A stretch of 64,000 bases of DNA from Niveibacterium umoris (GCF_014197015.1 NZ_JACIET010000002.1:1488001-1552000); one strand, 5' to 3'; numbered from the stretch's first letter, positions 49,005 through 58,159 are shown. Made by a program: numbers and translations. Notes: a model not told the origin generated them from the letters alone.

Positions 49005-50231
49005 TCAGGCGCCGAGAAAACGCATCGGATCGATCTTCCACTTCTGCGGATCTTCATGCCCGGTGATGCGGTCGCCACCGCCACTGCCCAGCGGGCGGGA
49101 CAAATCAAGCAGGTAAGGCTCGACATAGCCATTCGACTTGGACGAGAAGAACACCTTCACCACCGGGGTCAGCAGGCTGCTTTCGTTCTGCTCGGTGACG
49201 ACGCCGAGCTTGCCGGATTCGAGCTTGACCAGCGTGCCGACCGGGTAGATGCCGACCACCCGCATGAAGGCCTGCACCAGCGTTGGCTCGAAGTGGAACT
49301 TGCTCCACTCGTAGAGCTTGCGCAGCGCGTCGGTAGCGGGCATGCCCTTGTGGTAGCAGCGGTCGGCGGTGATGGCGTCGTAAACGTCGACAATCGCCGC
49401 CATCTTCGCCAAGGTCGAAATCTGGTCGCCCGGCAGCTTGTCCGGGTAGCCGCTGCCGTCGACCCGCTCGTGGTGATGCAGCGTGATGTCGAGCGGTACA
49501 TCGCCGATGCCCGGCGTTTTCAGCAGCACATCCCAGCCATCTTTCGGGTGACGCTTGATGAGGTCGAATTCCTCCTCGGTCAGGCGGCCCGGTTTGTTCA
49601 GCACCTCGTCCGGCACGAAGGCCTTGCCGGTGTCGTGCAGCAGACCGCCGAGACCCGCCTGGTGCGTCAGCTCCAGATCCATGCCGACGCCGCGGCAGAA
49701 CGCGATCAACAAGGTCCCGACACTGACCGAGTGCAGGAAGGTGTAGTCGTCCTTGTTCTTGATGCGCAGCAGCGTCAGCAGCGCGCCGCCGTTGCGCAAC
49801 ACCGATTCGGTGATGTCCTGCACCAGCGGCTCGACCGCTTCCATCTCGACCGCCTTGCCCAGCCGCACGTCGTGCATGACGTTGCGCACCATGGCTTCGG
49901 CCTGGTTCTTGATCTGCTTGGCGCGCTGCATCTCGGCGGCGACGTCGAGCTTGAGCGGCGCCGCCGGCGCCTGGGCGGCGACTTCCAGCATCTCGCGTTC
50001 GAGGTTTGCCTTCACCTCGTCGGCGGTCGGCGCATCGGCCACATCCGGGCCTTCGGAAATGTCGATGTACACATCATGGATGCCGGCCGCGAGGATCTTC
50101 TCGATCTGCGCCTCGTTCTTGATGGTGAAGCGGTTGCGCAGGAAGGGGTGTTCCATCCAGCCGCAGTCCAGGTCATGCAGGAACATGCCGACCTTCAACT
50201 GCGACGCGGAAATCTTCTTGATCGACGACAT
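49005..50231 (-). CDS. HD-GYP c-di-GMP phosphodiesterase-type protein
   Basis: 408 residues. An N-terminal DUF3391 domain (MSSIKKISASQLKVGMFLHDLDCGWMEHPF, about 1-90) precedes the HD-GYP domain (about 155-330): LLHDTGK with the HD pair, and HHHERVDGSGYP with the GYP motif intact. YEWSKFHFEPTLVQAFMRVVGIYPVGTLV is the typical end. Intact motifs suggest c-di-GMP hydrolysis to GMP. The start at 50231 is the last M before the DUF3391 fold; a long open frame beyond it is antisense to the next gene and rejected. Confidence 0.88.
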   Translation of the reverse strand: MSSIKKISASQLKVGMFLHDLDCGWMEHPFLRNRFTIKNEAQIEKILAAGIHDVYIDISEGPDVADAPTADEVKANLEREMLEVAAQAPAAPLKLDVAAEMQRAKQIKNQAEAMVRNVMHDVRLGKAVEMEAVEPLVQDITESVLRNGGALLTLLRIKNKDDYTFLHSVSVGTLLIAFCRGVGMDLELTHQAGLGGLLHDTGKAFVPDEVLNKPGRLTEEEFDLIKRHPKDGWDVLLKTPGIGDVPLDITLHHHERVDGSGYPDKLPGDQISTLAKMAAIVDVYDAITADRCYHKGMPATDALRKLYEWSKFHFEPTLVQAFMRVVGIYPVGTLVKLESGKLGVVTEQNESSLLTPVVKVFFSSKSNGYVEPYLLDLSRPLGSGGGDRITGHEDPQKWKIDPMRFLGA

Positions 50232-50552
50232 GGTGCGGGATGCCTGGGATCGTTGGTCGGGATATCGTATTAACGGAGGCGCGCGCCGATTCCTGAGGCC
50301 GGGCGTGTCAAAAACTGCGTGCCATAATCGGCCCGCCTGCCGCAAGCGGGGTCGGTGGCGTCGCAAGGCATTGCCGGCTGTGCGGGGGCGTGAAGTTTCG
50401 CCATGCAGTACGTTGTGGCTTTGCGCATCATGACGGGCCGCCGCGGGACGATGGTCGGCCGTGAGCACCGGGACGATGCTTGCGCGACGCAGGCTTGCCA
50501 GTCGCAGCCATGCCTGGCGCCGGCATGACGCCTTGAAAGGACGAATGCAGCG
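50232..50552. other. 321-bp divergent intergenic region
   Basis: Between the HD-GYP gene and the zinc-ribbon membrane protein gene. An extended -10 (TGC-CATAAT, hexamer 50323-50328) is visible on the plus strand, 225 bp before the ATG at 50553. The rest is GC-rich without a clear gene, repeat or riboswitch-like pattern. The SD for the plus gene is GAAAGGA near 50535. Confidence 0.5.
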
Positions 50553-52310
50553 ATGAGTTACGACTACAACAGCCAGACCGGCCAGCTCAACATTCCCAAC
50601 CCGCATCGGCTGGAGAACTTTTTCCTGCTCGCGTCCGGCGGTCTGTATTTCGCCAGCGGCGTCGCGGTGTTGCTGATGGCGCGCGGCCATGTGATGGAAG
50701 GCGTGCTGCGCTGGCCGCCGGTGGTGCTGGCGCTGCTGCTGCTCGGCTTGGGCGCGACCCACGGCGTGCGCGCCTTCAGCCAGTTGCGCTACTACTTCGG
50801 TCGCGGTCGCCCGGCCGACCTGGCACCGCTGGTGCAGGCCGATGTACAGGGCCGCAGCGCGGCGTCCGAGCACCTGAAAGACAGCCTGCGTGCCCGTGCC
50901 CTGCAGTACGGCGAGCCGAAGGGTGCCTTCAACGGCCTGCTGTACTGGCTGGTGCCCAACCTGATCCACGCGCCGGATCCGATCCGCGTGCTCGCCTCGC
51001 GCCAGTTCAGCCATGCGCTGACGCTGGCGATCTTCTTTCTTGCCTTCCTCGTCGCCTTCTTCGGCATGCCGGCGGGCGAGGAGGCTGGTGGCCACCTGCG
51101 CGGCTGGCTGGGGCTGGGATTCTGGGCCTATGCGATGTTCGCGCTGATCGGCCCGGCGGCGACGTCGGCGCAGGGCGCCGGCGCGGAGCTGTCGATCGGG
51201 CGTTTCGTGCTGATCACCGCGCTGGCCATCCTCGGCCCGGTACTGCTGATGGTCATCGCCCCCAAGCTGCCGGCACTGGGCAGCTTCAGCCCCTATCCGC
51301 ACGTGTTCGTGCTCTACCTCGCCGCGCTGGGCTGCTCGGTATGTTTCTTCCTCGCGCTGATGGCACAGCTCTCGGCGCCACCACAAACGCTGGTCGAACA
51401 GACGCAGGAGGCGTGGAACCTGTCGATCCACCCCGGGCAGGTGCTCGGCGAGTTCGAGCGGATCATGCTGGAGCGCTGGTCGGAAGGCATCCCGAACCGG
51501 GTCTATGCGCGCATCCTGCCGTCGATCGACATGGGCGCGCGCGCCGGCGAATTCCAGGGCGAGGTCATCGAAGAAACGCAACCGCTGCCGCTCAACGCAG
51601 TCGAGTTGCGTCTGGCCAATGCGCTCGGCAACCCACGTTTCCGCTGGGTGCTGGCGCTCAGCACGATCGGCGCGCTGGCCGCCGCCGGGGCGGCGCTGAG
51701 CGGTTTGCTGTTCGGCCTGCGCAGCCTGGGCGAGACCGCTGAAATCAGCTTCCCGGCGCTGGCCTATTTCGCGACGCTGGCCAGCCTTGGCCTGTTCTGT
51801 TCGCGCGCGGCCGGCAGCCTGTGGCAGCGGGTGGACTTTGAATCGAAGCTTTACGCGATCGAAGTGTCGGGTCAGTACGTCACCGCTCAGCTGGAGCAGG
51901 GGCGGGTGCTGGAAGACCGTGTTCGCGCCGCGTCGACGATGGTGAAGGTCGAGGGCATGACCTTCCGGTTCTGGGCGACACAGCTGACGACCACGGTGCT
52001 GGGCAAGGATTCCGCCCGCCATGTGGTCGCCATGAACAGCGGGGACTTGTCGCCGGCCTTGATCGAACGCCTGCGCACCTTCGTCCGCGAACAGTCGGTG
52101 CTGGTCGCGCCGACCGCGACCGACGACGTGCGGCGCCAGGCTGCGCTGGAGCAGTTCAACGCGCTGGCACAGGCCGGCTCGGCTTCACTGCCGCCGCCGG
52201 CTGCGGTCGCTGCGCTGGCAACGGCGCCCCGCTTCTGCCCGGCCTGCGGTGCAGCCGCCGCGACCGGGCACCGTTTCTGCAGCGGCTGCGGCGCGGCGCT
52301 GGGGGGCTGA
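50553..52310 (+). CDS. Multi-pass membrane protein with C-terminal double zinc ribbon, function unknown
   Basis: 585 residues. About eight predicted membrane helices: near 22-44, 52-72, 152-172, 185-205, 217-237, 248-270, 365-388 and 394-412. Between them, residues 275-360 and 425-540 are soluble; the latter carries RFWATQLTTTVLGKDSARHVVAMNSGDL. The C-terminus is a zinc-ribbon (CPACG, then CSGCG, about 565-582), joined by an Ala/Pro linker. I do not recognise the family. The start codon follows a good SD. Its neighbours are signalling proteins (HD-GYP and HDOD). It could be a sensor or a scaffold, but this is speculative. Confidence 0.7.
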   Translation: MSYDYNSQTGQLNIPNPHRLENFFLLASGGLYFASGVAVLLMARGHVMEGVLRWPPVVLALLLLGLGATHGVRAFSQLRYYFGRGRPADLAPLVQADVQGRSAASEHLKDSLRARALQYGEPKGAFNGLLYWLVPNLIHAPDPIRVLASRQFSHALTLAIFFLAFLVAFFGMPAGEEAGGHLRGWLGLGFWAYAMFALIGPAATSAQGAGAELSIGRFVLITALAILGPVLLMVIAPKLPALGSFSPYPHVFVLYLAALGCSVCFFLALMAQLSAPPQTLVEQTQEAWNLSIHPGQVLGEFERIMLERWSEGIPNRVYARILPSIDMGARAGEFQGEVIEETQPLPLNAVELRLANALGNPRFRWVLALSTIGALAAAGAALSGLLFGLRSLGETAEISFPALAYFATLASLGLFCSRAAGSLWQRVDFESKLYAIEVSGQYVTAQLEQGRVLEDRVRAASTMVKVEGMTFRFWATQLTTTVLGKDSARHVVAMNSGDLSPALIERLRTFVREQSVLVAPTATDDVRRQAALEQFNALAQAGSASLPPPAAVAALATAPRFCPACGAAAATGHRFCSGCGAALGG

Positions 52311-52358
52311 GTCCCGCGTGTGCGTGCAAGCGGTTCGCGCGGCCGCCGCAGGCGGAGA

Positions 52359-53255
52359 TCAGGCGACGGCGGCGCGTAGCGCACTCACGCGCGCCTCGAT
52401 TTCGGGCATCAGCCGCAAGTAGGCCTGAGCCGGTTTTTCATGCCGCAGTGGGGCGGGTTCGCCCTCGAATTGCTGCCATTCCGGTTGCCCGCCAGCGAGC
52501 AGATTGGCCATGTAAACCACGTCGCCGAGCGTGCGAGGCGTGTCCGGCTGCGCTCTTGGCAGGTCGTGATGGGCGATCGCCTCGACGAAATGTCGCGGGG
52601 CCCGCAGTGATTCGAGCACCGAGGTGCCGATGTCCTCGTGCCACTGCATGACCAGCGGCAGAACGAGGTCATGGTTACCGCGCAGGGCCGGGTATTGCAC
52701 TGCGCGATACAGCATGTAGAACGCGCCAATGTCGTGCGCCAGCGCGGCGACCATGGCTTCGGCCGGGTCGAGTCGGGTCATCTTCTCGGCCAGCACCTGC
52801 GCCGCACATGCGGCGGTCAGCGAGTGGCGCCACAAGTGTTCGCTGTGGTCGACGAAATCGACCATGCTGCGCGCGGCAAGCAGTTGCCGCGCCGCGATGC
52901 GCGAGGCCCAGACGGCGATCCTGTCGGCACCCACCAGCGCGATCGCACCGCCGGGGTCGCGCACGGCGGGCGCGCCTTCGCGGCTGGCGACGGCATTGGC
53001 CAGCCGCAGGATCTTCAGGCACACCAGCGGGTCAGCGCTGATCAGCGCAAGCAGACGTCCGGCATTGGGAACCGGGTCGTCGGCGATCCTGCGCAGGCTT
53101 ACCGAGATCTCGAAACAGATGGGGAAGACCAGGTCACCCGAGAGCTCTTCGGCCATGTCTTCGAGCATCTTGAATCCGTGGGCGCTGAAGGCTTCCGGCG
53201 TATGCGGGCTGGTCGGGGGGGCGTCGCTGTGATGCATGGCTGCGGTCTCTTGCAT
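52359..53255 (-). CDS. HDOD-domain signalling protein (third of three)
   Basis: 298 residues. HDOD features: GDLVFPICFEISVSLRRIADDPVPNAGRLLALISADPLVCLKILRLANAVA, IALVGADRIAVWASRIAARQLL, and a degenerate ALAHDIGAFYMLYR, with the HD pair retained. ATG 53255 and ATG 53237 are both possible starts. It converges with the zinc-ribbon protein (48 bp between stops) and follows the esterase gene on its strand, 46 bp downstream. Operon membership with the esterase is possible. Confidence 0.8.
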   Translation of the reverse strand: MQETAAMHHSDAPPTSPHTPEAFSAHGFKMLEDMAEELSGDLVFPICFEISVSLRRIADDPVPNAGRLLALISADPLVCLKILRLANAVASREGAPAVRDPGGAIALVGADRIAVWASRIAARQLLAARSMVDFVDHSEHLWRHSLTAACAAQVLAEKMTRLDPAEAMVAALAHDIGAFYMLYRAVQYPALRGNHDLVLPLVMQWHEDIGTSVLESLRAPRHFVEAIAHHDLPRAQPDTPRTLGDVVYMANLLAGGQPEWQQFEGEPAPLRHEKPAQAYLRLMPEIEARVSALRAAVA

Positions 53256-53301
53256 GAGGGTGGGGGCGCAGCCGCACTGAGGGCGCGGCTGCGCGGGGGG
53301 A

Positions 53302-54300
53302 TCACTTCAGCGCGGTGCTGAGGAAGTCGAGCAGGACATTGATGTTGGCGGCGCTGGTAAATGCGCTGCCGCCGTGGCCCGCGCCGACCAGCGTCTCGAA
53401 GCGCACCGGCCGCCCGGCAGCGCTAAGCGCATCGGCCAGCAAGCCGGATTGGGCGTAGGGCACGGTGCAATCGAGCGAGCCTTTTTGCAGCAGGAAGGGC
53501 GGGTCGTCGGCGCTGATGTAGCTGATCGGGTTGGCGCGCGCGGCGAGCCCCGGTACGGTCTGGATCGCGGCGCCGAGATAGCGCGATTCGGGCGACGACG
53601 CGAGGTCGTGCGTCTGGTCGCTGCTGCTGCAGCCCTGGCTGGCCGCCTCGCGATCCATTTGCAGGAAATCGGTCGGCCCGAACCAGTCGATCACCGCCTG
53701 GACGCGGCTCGACACCCCGGGGTTGCCCAGCGTCGCGTCGTCGAATTCCGCCTGATCGCCGGTGGTGCCGAGCATGGAGGCGAGATTGCCACCGGCCGAT
53801 TGACCAAACGCCGCGAAGTGCGCCGGATCGAGCCGGTAGCTGGCGGCCGATGCGCGCAGGAAGCGCACCGCGGCTTTGGCGTCGAGCACCGCCGCCGGGA
53901 AGATTGCCTCTCCCGAGAGCCGGTAATTGATGGTGGCCACCGCGTAGCCGGCAGCCAGCAGCGCGTCTTTGACCGGCGTGTCGAGCATGCCCTTGTCGCC
54001 TGCCATGAATCCGCCGCCATGGATGTTGATCACCAGCGGGAAGGGGCCGCTACCGGCCGGCACATACAGGTCAAGCTTCTGCGCAGTCGAGGTGCTGGCA
54101 TAGGCGAGATTGGTGTAGCTCGCCGCAGCGGGCGTGGTGCCGCTTCCGCTCGATACGCTTGTCCCCGAACCGCCGCTCGCGGCACTGCTTTCACCGGAGC
54201 CGCCACAGCCGAACAGGCTGCAGGCGCTGAGGCTCAGCACAAGGATGGCGCCAATCAGGTGGCGGGACAGGGTGCGGGACGGGACCATTTCTGTTTTCAT
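53302..54300 (-). CDS. Alpha/beta-hydrolase lipoprotein (carboxylesterase, BD-FAE/lipase type)
   Basis: 332 residues from ATG 54300, which has GGAGT 8 nt upstream on the minus strand. A lipoprotein signal (HLIGAILVLSLSAC) places the acylated Cys at about 27; a Ser/Gly-rich linker follows. The hydrolase domain has HGGGFMAG (oxyanion hole), nucleophile Ser in FGQSAGGN, Asp in GSLDC, and His in GAGHGG. This is the hormone-sensitive-lipase/BD-FAE layout that cleaves short acyl esters. It is exported and probably attached to a membrane. Confidence 0.85.
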   Translation of the reverse strand: MKTEMVPSRTLSRHLIGAILVLSLSACSLFGCGGSGESSAASGGSGTSVSSGSGTTPAAASYTNLAYASTSTAQKLDLYVPAGSGPFPLVINIHGGGFMAGDKGMLDTPVKDALLAAGYAVATINYRLSGEAIFPAAVLDAKAAVRFLRASAASYRLDPAHFAAFGQSAGGNLASMLGTTGDQAEFDDATLGNPGVSSRVQAVIDWFGPTDFLQMDREAASQGCSSSDQTHDLASSPESRYLGAAIQTVPGLAARANPISYISADDPPFLLQKGSLDCTVPYAQSGLLADALSAAGRPVRFETLVGAGHGGSAFTSAANINVLLDFLSTALK

Positions 54301-54630
54301 GGCGCTACTCCGGTGTCGCGATTGGGTTGGTCTGCATAGCGCCGACGCCGAATCGGCCGGCCTCTGGCGCGCGTTCGATGCCTGTACCGCAATCGGCATG
54401 CCAGACTGGTTCACATGCGTTCGACCAAGGCGGCACGCGGTTTGCGGCGAGGCGCGCGGTGCGGGCGGCGCGACGACGCTGCGGAATCTGCAGCAGCGAC
54501 TGCAGTTTCTGCAGTCCGAGCCTTGCGGCGTGCGAGCAAACGCCCGCTGCGAGCGAAGTCGTTATCGGAATGGATCTTGCAGTTGAGCGGACGCAGGCGA
54601 TCCGCCTGAGCAGCAGGTACGAGGGGAAAC
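54301..54630. other. 330-bp divergent region with a CTGCAG-rich stretch
   Basis: Lies between the esterase gene and the histidine kinase gene. CTGCAG recurs at 54488-54493, 54500-54505 and 54509-54514 in a repetitive patch. Several frames are open across it, but none has a ribosome-binding site or a recognisable domain. No gene is supported. The promoter of the kinase operon must lie here. Confidence 0.5.
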
Positions 54631-55956
54631 ATGGCCACCAAGCCTGGAACGCGGACAGCCCAGCCCACAGGCGCAGGCTTGGCGCGATACGCGCGCGCCG
54701 CGCTGGCTGCCGTCGTGTCGGTCGCCGCGATTGCGTCGGTGTCCCTGGCGGTCACCGTATGGTCGGCCCGTGCCGGGCTCGACGCTGCTGCCGATGCCCT
54801 GGTTCGCGGGGAGGGGCATGCGCTGATCGACACGATCCTCAACGACACCCATGCCACCGAACGCCCGGTGACACTGACACCGCTCGACGGCGAAATCGCG
54901 CGGCGTGAGAGCGCCGGCTTGCGTTACCTTGCCGTCGTGATCCGCGATCATGTCATCGGGGCTGCCGGCACGCCGCAGCTCGAGGGGGGCAATGGCCTGC
55001 GGGGTCTCGAGTTGGGCCAGATGACGATTCGCGGGCAGCGGGTCCGGCTGGTCGGTGCGCTGCCGCCGGTATTGCCGCGCGAGCCCGGCGAAGGCGAGGT
55101 CGGCGACCCGCATCGCCCGCCGGAATTGCGCGGCGATTTTCGTGGATTCCTGGTGATCGAGTTCGAAACCTCGATCGTCGCCGGGCTGCGGGCTGCCATG
55201 CTGCGTACCCAGGTGGTTGCCGGCGCTGCGGCGCTTGTCCTGTTGCTGGTGGCGGGCGTGCTTTACATGGTGTTCGTCAGGCTGGCGCGCGCCGAAGAGG
55301 ATGCCGAGCGCGCCCGGCGGCTGGCCGCGCTGGGGCAGATGTCGGCGATCATCGCGCATGAACTGCGCAACCCGATCGCTGCACTCAAGGGGCATTGCCA
55401 GTTGCTCGCTGAAGACCTGCCGCCGGATACGCCCGAGGCCAGCAAAGCGCGCCGCATCGTGGACGAAGCGCAGCGCCTGGAGCGGCTCACTGCGACCCTG
55501 CTGGACTATGTGCGCGACGGCCCGCTGGACCTGCGTGAAATCGCGCCTGCAGCCTGGATTGGCCAGGTGTTGCAGTCGCTCCCGGGGATCCGCGTGAGTG
55601 CCGATCTGAGCGAAGCGCCGCCGGCACTGCGCATCGACGCGGGGCGTCTGGGGCTCGCGCTGAGTAATCTGCTGCGCAACGCGGCATTGGCCGCCCCGGA
55701 GGATGTGATTGCCCTGCAGATCGCGCGGCGCGAGGTGCCACGAAGCGTCGTGATCGAGGTGCGTGACCTGGGCGCGGGGATTCCCACGGGTGACGAGGAG
55801 CGCATCTTCGAGCCTTTCGTCACCAGTCGCGTCAGTGGTACCGGATTGGGGCTCGCGGCAGCCCGCCGGGCAGTCGAACAGCACGGTGGTAAGCTCGAAG
55901 GCACAACCCATCCGGACGGCGGCGCTGTTTTCCGGATCACGCTCCCGCGCGATTGA
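54631..55956 (+). CDS. Sensor histidine kinase (ZraS/NtrB-like)
   Basis: 441 residues. Two membrane helices (about 20-46 and 190-212) bound a periplasmic loop of about 145 residues, rich in Pro and charged residues. The HisKA domain has the phosphoacceptor His243 in IIAHELRNPIAAL. N box NLLRNAAL and G boxes DLGAGIP and GTGLGLAAARR follow. It lacks a recognisable HAMP or PAS domain. A sigma-54 response regulator follows with 11 bp between, so they are a two-component pair. The signal is unknown. Confidence 0.88.
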   Translation: MATKPGTRTAQPTGAGLARYARAALAAVVSVAAIASVSLAVTVWSARAGLDAAADALVRGEGHALIDTILNDTHATERPVTLTPLDGEIARRESAGLRYLAVVIRDHVIGAAGTPQLEGGNGLRGLELGQMTIRGQRVRLVGALPPVLPREPGEGEVGDPHRPPELRGDFRGFLVIEFETSIVAGLRAAMLRTQVVAGAAALVLLLVAGVLYMVFVRLARAEEDAERARRLAALGQMSAIIAHELRNPIAALKGHCQLLAEDLPPDTPEASKARRIVDEAQRLERLTATLLDYVRDGPLDLREIAPAAWIGQVLQSLPGIRVSADLSEAPPALRIDAGRLGLALSNLLRNAALAAPEDVIALQIARREVPRSVVIEVRDLGAGIPTGDEERIFEPFVTSRVSGTGLGLAAARRAVEQHGGKLEGTTHPDGGAVFRITLPRD

Positions 55957-55967
55957 GTGAGGTCTCG

Positions 55968-57281
55968 ATGGCCAGGATTCTGGTGGCGGATGACGACGAA
56001 GGCGTACGCAGTTTTCTGGCCGAAGCGCTCGCGCGCGATGGCCACCAGATCGTGGAGGCTGCGGACGGGATCGCCGCACTCGATGCACTGCGCGGCGATG
56101 TGTTCGAGCTGGTGCTGAGCGATCTGCGGATGCCCGGCGTCGATGGCATCCAGGTGTTGCGCGCGGCGCGGGCGCTGCAGCCGGCGCCCGAAGTGCTCCT
56201 GCTGACGGCCTATGGCGCGGTGCCCACGGCGGTCGAGGCGATCAAGCTCGGGGCGAGCGATTTTCTCGAAAAGCCGGTGGCCAGCCCGGCGGCGATCCGC
56301 GACAAGGTCAGAGGCCTGCTGGCCCAGCGGGCTTCAAGCGCGGCGATGCCAAATGCCGGGCACACACAACTCAGCTGGGGGGCGCCCGCCATGCAGGCGG
56401 TGGTGCATGCGGTGGAGCGGGTATCGCGTACCGCAGCGACGGTGCTGCTGCAGGGCGAGACCGGCACAGGCAAGGAAGTGGTCGCGCGCGCGATTCATGC
56501 CGCGAGTCCGCGCGCTGCGGGCCCGTTCATTGCAATCAACTGCGCGGTGCTGACCGAATCCTTGCTCGAAAGCGAGTTGTTCGGTCACGAGAAGGGCGCC
56601 TTCACCGGCGCGCACGCCCAGCGCATCGGCCGCATCGAACTGGCCCGCGGCGGCAGCTTCTTCCTCGACGAAGTCGGCGAATTGCAGCCCCCGATGCAGG
56701 CCAAGCTGCTGCGCGTGATCGAAGAGCGCAGTTTCGAGCGCGTTGGCGGCTCGCGTGCCATCAGTGCCGACGTGCGCTGGATTGCCGCAACCCACCGCGA
56801 CTTGCGCGCCATGGTGCGCGATGGCCGTTTCCGCGAAGACCTCTACCACCGCCTTGCAGTCTTCCCGATCCGCCTGCCGCCCTTACGGGAGCGGCCCGAA
56901 GACATCGAACCGATCGCGCGCGCGCTGTTGCACCAGCTGGCCGCTGCGGCAGGGCGCTCGTCGATCAGCCTGACCGACGATGCGCTCGCGCGTATCCGGG
57001 GGGCGCGCTGGCCGGGCAATGTGCGCGAACTGCGCAATGCGCTTGAACGCGCGCTTATCGTTGCGGATGGTGATCGCCTGTGTGCGGGCGATATCGTGCT
57101 CGAACATGATTTTGACGAAGGGCCCGCGCTGGGCGATCAAGTCGAATCGCTCGAAGATATCGAGCGACGCAGCATTGCGCGCGCGCTCGATGCGGTGGGT
57201 GGCCACCGCGGCGAAGCGGCCAAGCGCCTGGGTATCGGGCTGCGTACGCTTTACGACAAGATCAAGCGCTACGGGCTGTGA
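55968..57281 (+). CDS. Sigma-54-dependent response regulator (NtrC family)
   Basis: 437 residues from ATG 55968, with GAGG 5 nt upstream. The receiver has the phospho-acceptor Asp52 in SDLRMP. The AAA+ domain has Walker A GETGTGKE (163-170) and GAFTGA (210-215), the loop that contacts sigma-54, followed by RWPGNVRELRNAL. A Fis-type HTH ends the protein (RSIARALDAVGGHRGEAAKRLGIGLRTLYDKI). It would activate sigma-54 promoters; none is obvious in the window. It is the partner of the upstream kinase. Confidence 0.9.
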   Translation: MARILVADDDEGVRSFLAEALARDGHQIVEAADGIAALDALRGDVFELVLSDLRMPGVDGIQVLRAARALQPAPEVLLLTAYGAVPTAVEAIKLGASDFLEKPVASPAAIRDKVRGLLAQRASSAAMPNAGHTQLSWGAPAMQAVVHAVERVSRTAATVLLQGETGTGKEVVARAIHAASPRAAGPFIAINCAVLTESLLESELFGHEKGAFTGAHAQRIGRIELARGGSFFLDEVGELQPPMQAKLLRVIEERSFERVGGSRAISADVRWIAATHRDLRAMVRDGRFREDLYHRLAVFPIRLPPLRERPEDIEPIARALLHQLAAAAGRSSISLTDDALARIRGARWPGNVRELRNALERALIVADGDRLCAGDIVLEHDFDEGPALGDQVESLEDIERRSIARALDAVGGHRGEAAKRLGIGLRTLYDKIKRYGL

Positions 57282-57387
57282 GTTGCGCGCCCGATCGCCG
57301 GCCGGCGCAGGCAGCACGGTTGCCGTCTGGCCCCGTACCTCGGGTGTCGATGATCTTGATCTTCAACTTGCAGGAGTGAGCTGACCG

Positions 57388-57984
57388 ATGTCTTCCACTG
57401 CCCCGCGGCCTGCCGATGCCGGGCCGCCCTGGCGCGATGTGCTCGGCGCCGATCTTGCGGCGCATGCACAGGATCCCGCAGCGTTGTTCGTGCAGGTGGC
57501 CACGCTCGATGCCGAGCGGGGGCCCGGTGTCCGCAGCATGACTTTCAGGCGTTTCGGGCCGGAAAGCGAGCTGGTGTTCGTGACGGACTTGCGAAGCGCC
57601 AAAGCCGCCGCGCTCGGGGCAGACGACCGCGCAGAAGCGTGCTGGTACTTTGCCGATGCCAGGGTTCAGTGGCGGCTGGCCGGGCGGATCGCACTGCATG
57701 GTGAGAAAACTTCGACCGAGTGGTCGGCGCTGCGCGCGGCGCTGTGGCGCGACGGCAGCGACGAAGCGCGGCGGCGCTTCCAGTGGCCCACGCCGGGCGC
57801 TGCGCGTGCGCCGGAGTCGGCGTTCGTGACCGAAACGCCGCCGCTTGTGCCGCCGCCGCACTTTGCCTTGTTGGTGCTAATCCCCCAGCGTGTCGAGCGT
57901 CTCTGCCTGCGCTCGACGCCGCATGTGCGTCGCAGCTGGGCGCGGGCCGGCAACGCCTGGGCGCTGCGCGAGCTCAATCCTTGA
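57388..57984 (+). CDS. Pyridoxamine 5'-phosphate oxidase-like FMN-binding protein
   Basis: 198 residues of the Alr4036/PNPOx-like split-barrel family. PPWRDVLGADLAAHAQDPAALFVQVATLDAERGPGVRSMTFRRFGP covers the first strands. The later WYFADARVQWRLAGRI segment contributes to FMN binding, and PPPHFALLVLIPQRVERLCL is conserved at the end. Probably a flavin- or heme-related oxidoreductase in the cytosol. The 3' end overlaps the RHH gene by 11 bp on the opposite strand. The SD is GGAG in GCAGGAGTG. Confidence 0.75.
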   Translation: MSSTAPRPADAGPPWRDVLGADLAAHAQDPAALFVQVATLDAERGPGVRSMTFRRFGPESELVFVTDLRSAKAAALGADDRAEACWYFADARVQWRLAGRIALHGEKTSTEWSALRAALWRDGSDEARRRFQWPTPGAARAPESAFVTETPPLVPPPHFALLVLIPQRVERLCLRSTPHVRRSWARAGNAWALRELNP

Positions 57985-58159
57985 GTTCGGGCGGAGGTTC
58001 CCCGCCCGGCCGGATGCCGCGCCGCGCGAGCGCCTCGCGCAGCAGGTACTCGATCTGCGCATTGGTGCTGCGCATTTCGGTCGCGGCGAGTCGTACCAGC
58101 GCATCCCACACGGCCGGATCGATCCGCAGCGGATAGGCCTTTTTGCCGGGTGAGGCCAT
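57974..58159 (-). CDS. Ribbon-helix-helix (Arc-type) DNA-binding protein
   Basis: 61 residues from ATG 58159, whose A overlaps the stop of the SPFH gene. KKAYPLRIDPAVWDALVRLAATEMRSTNAQIEYLLREALARRG gives the beta strand, helix A and helix B of the Arc/MetJ fold, with the N-A-Q-I-E-Y-L-L core typical of the Arc family. Dimers insert the strand into the major groove. It is co-transcribed with the SPFH gene, and a palindrome at 59086-59097 is a likely operator. No toxin-like gene is adjacent. Function beyond repression is unknown. Confidence 0.78.
   Translation of the reverse strand: MASPGKKAYPLRIDPAVWDALVRLAATEMRSTNAQIEYLLREALARRGIRPGGEPPPELKD

Noticed and set aside
50232-50552. Possible c-di-GMP riboswitch ahead of the zinc-ribbon gene
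   Set aside because: The context (next to HD-GYP) made it attractive, but no GEMM-like core or paired stems could be read.
50232-52022. N-terminal extension of the HD-GYP frame to about 1000 residues
   Set aside because: The extension runs antisense to the zinc-ribbon membrane protein, lacks any domain, and begins far from a ribosome-binding site. The DUF3391 domain begins exactly at 50231.
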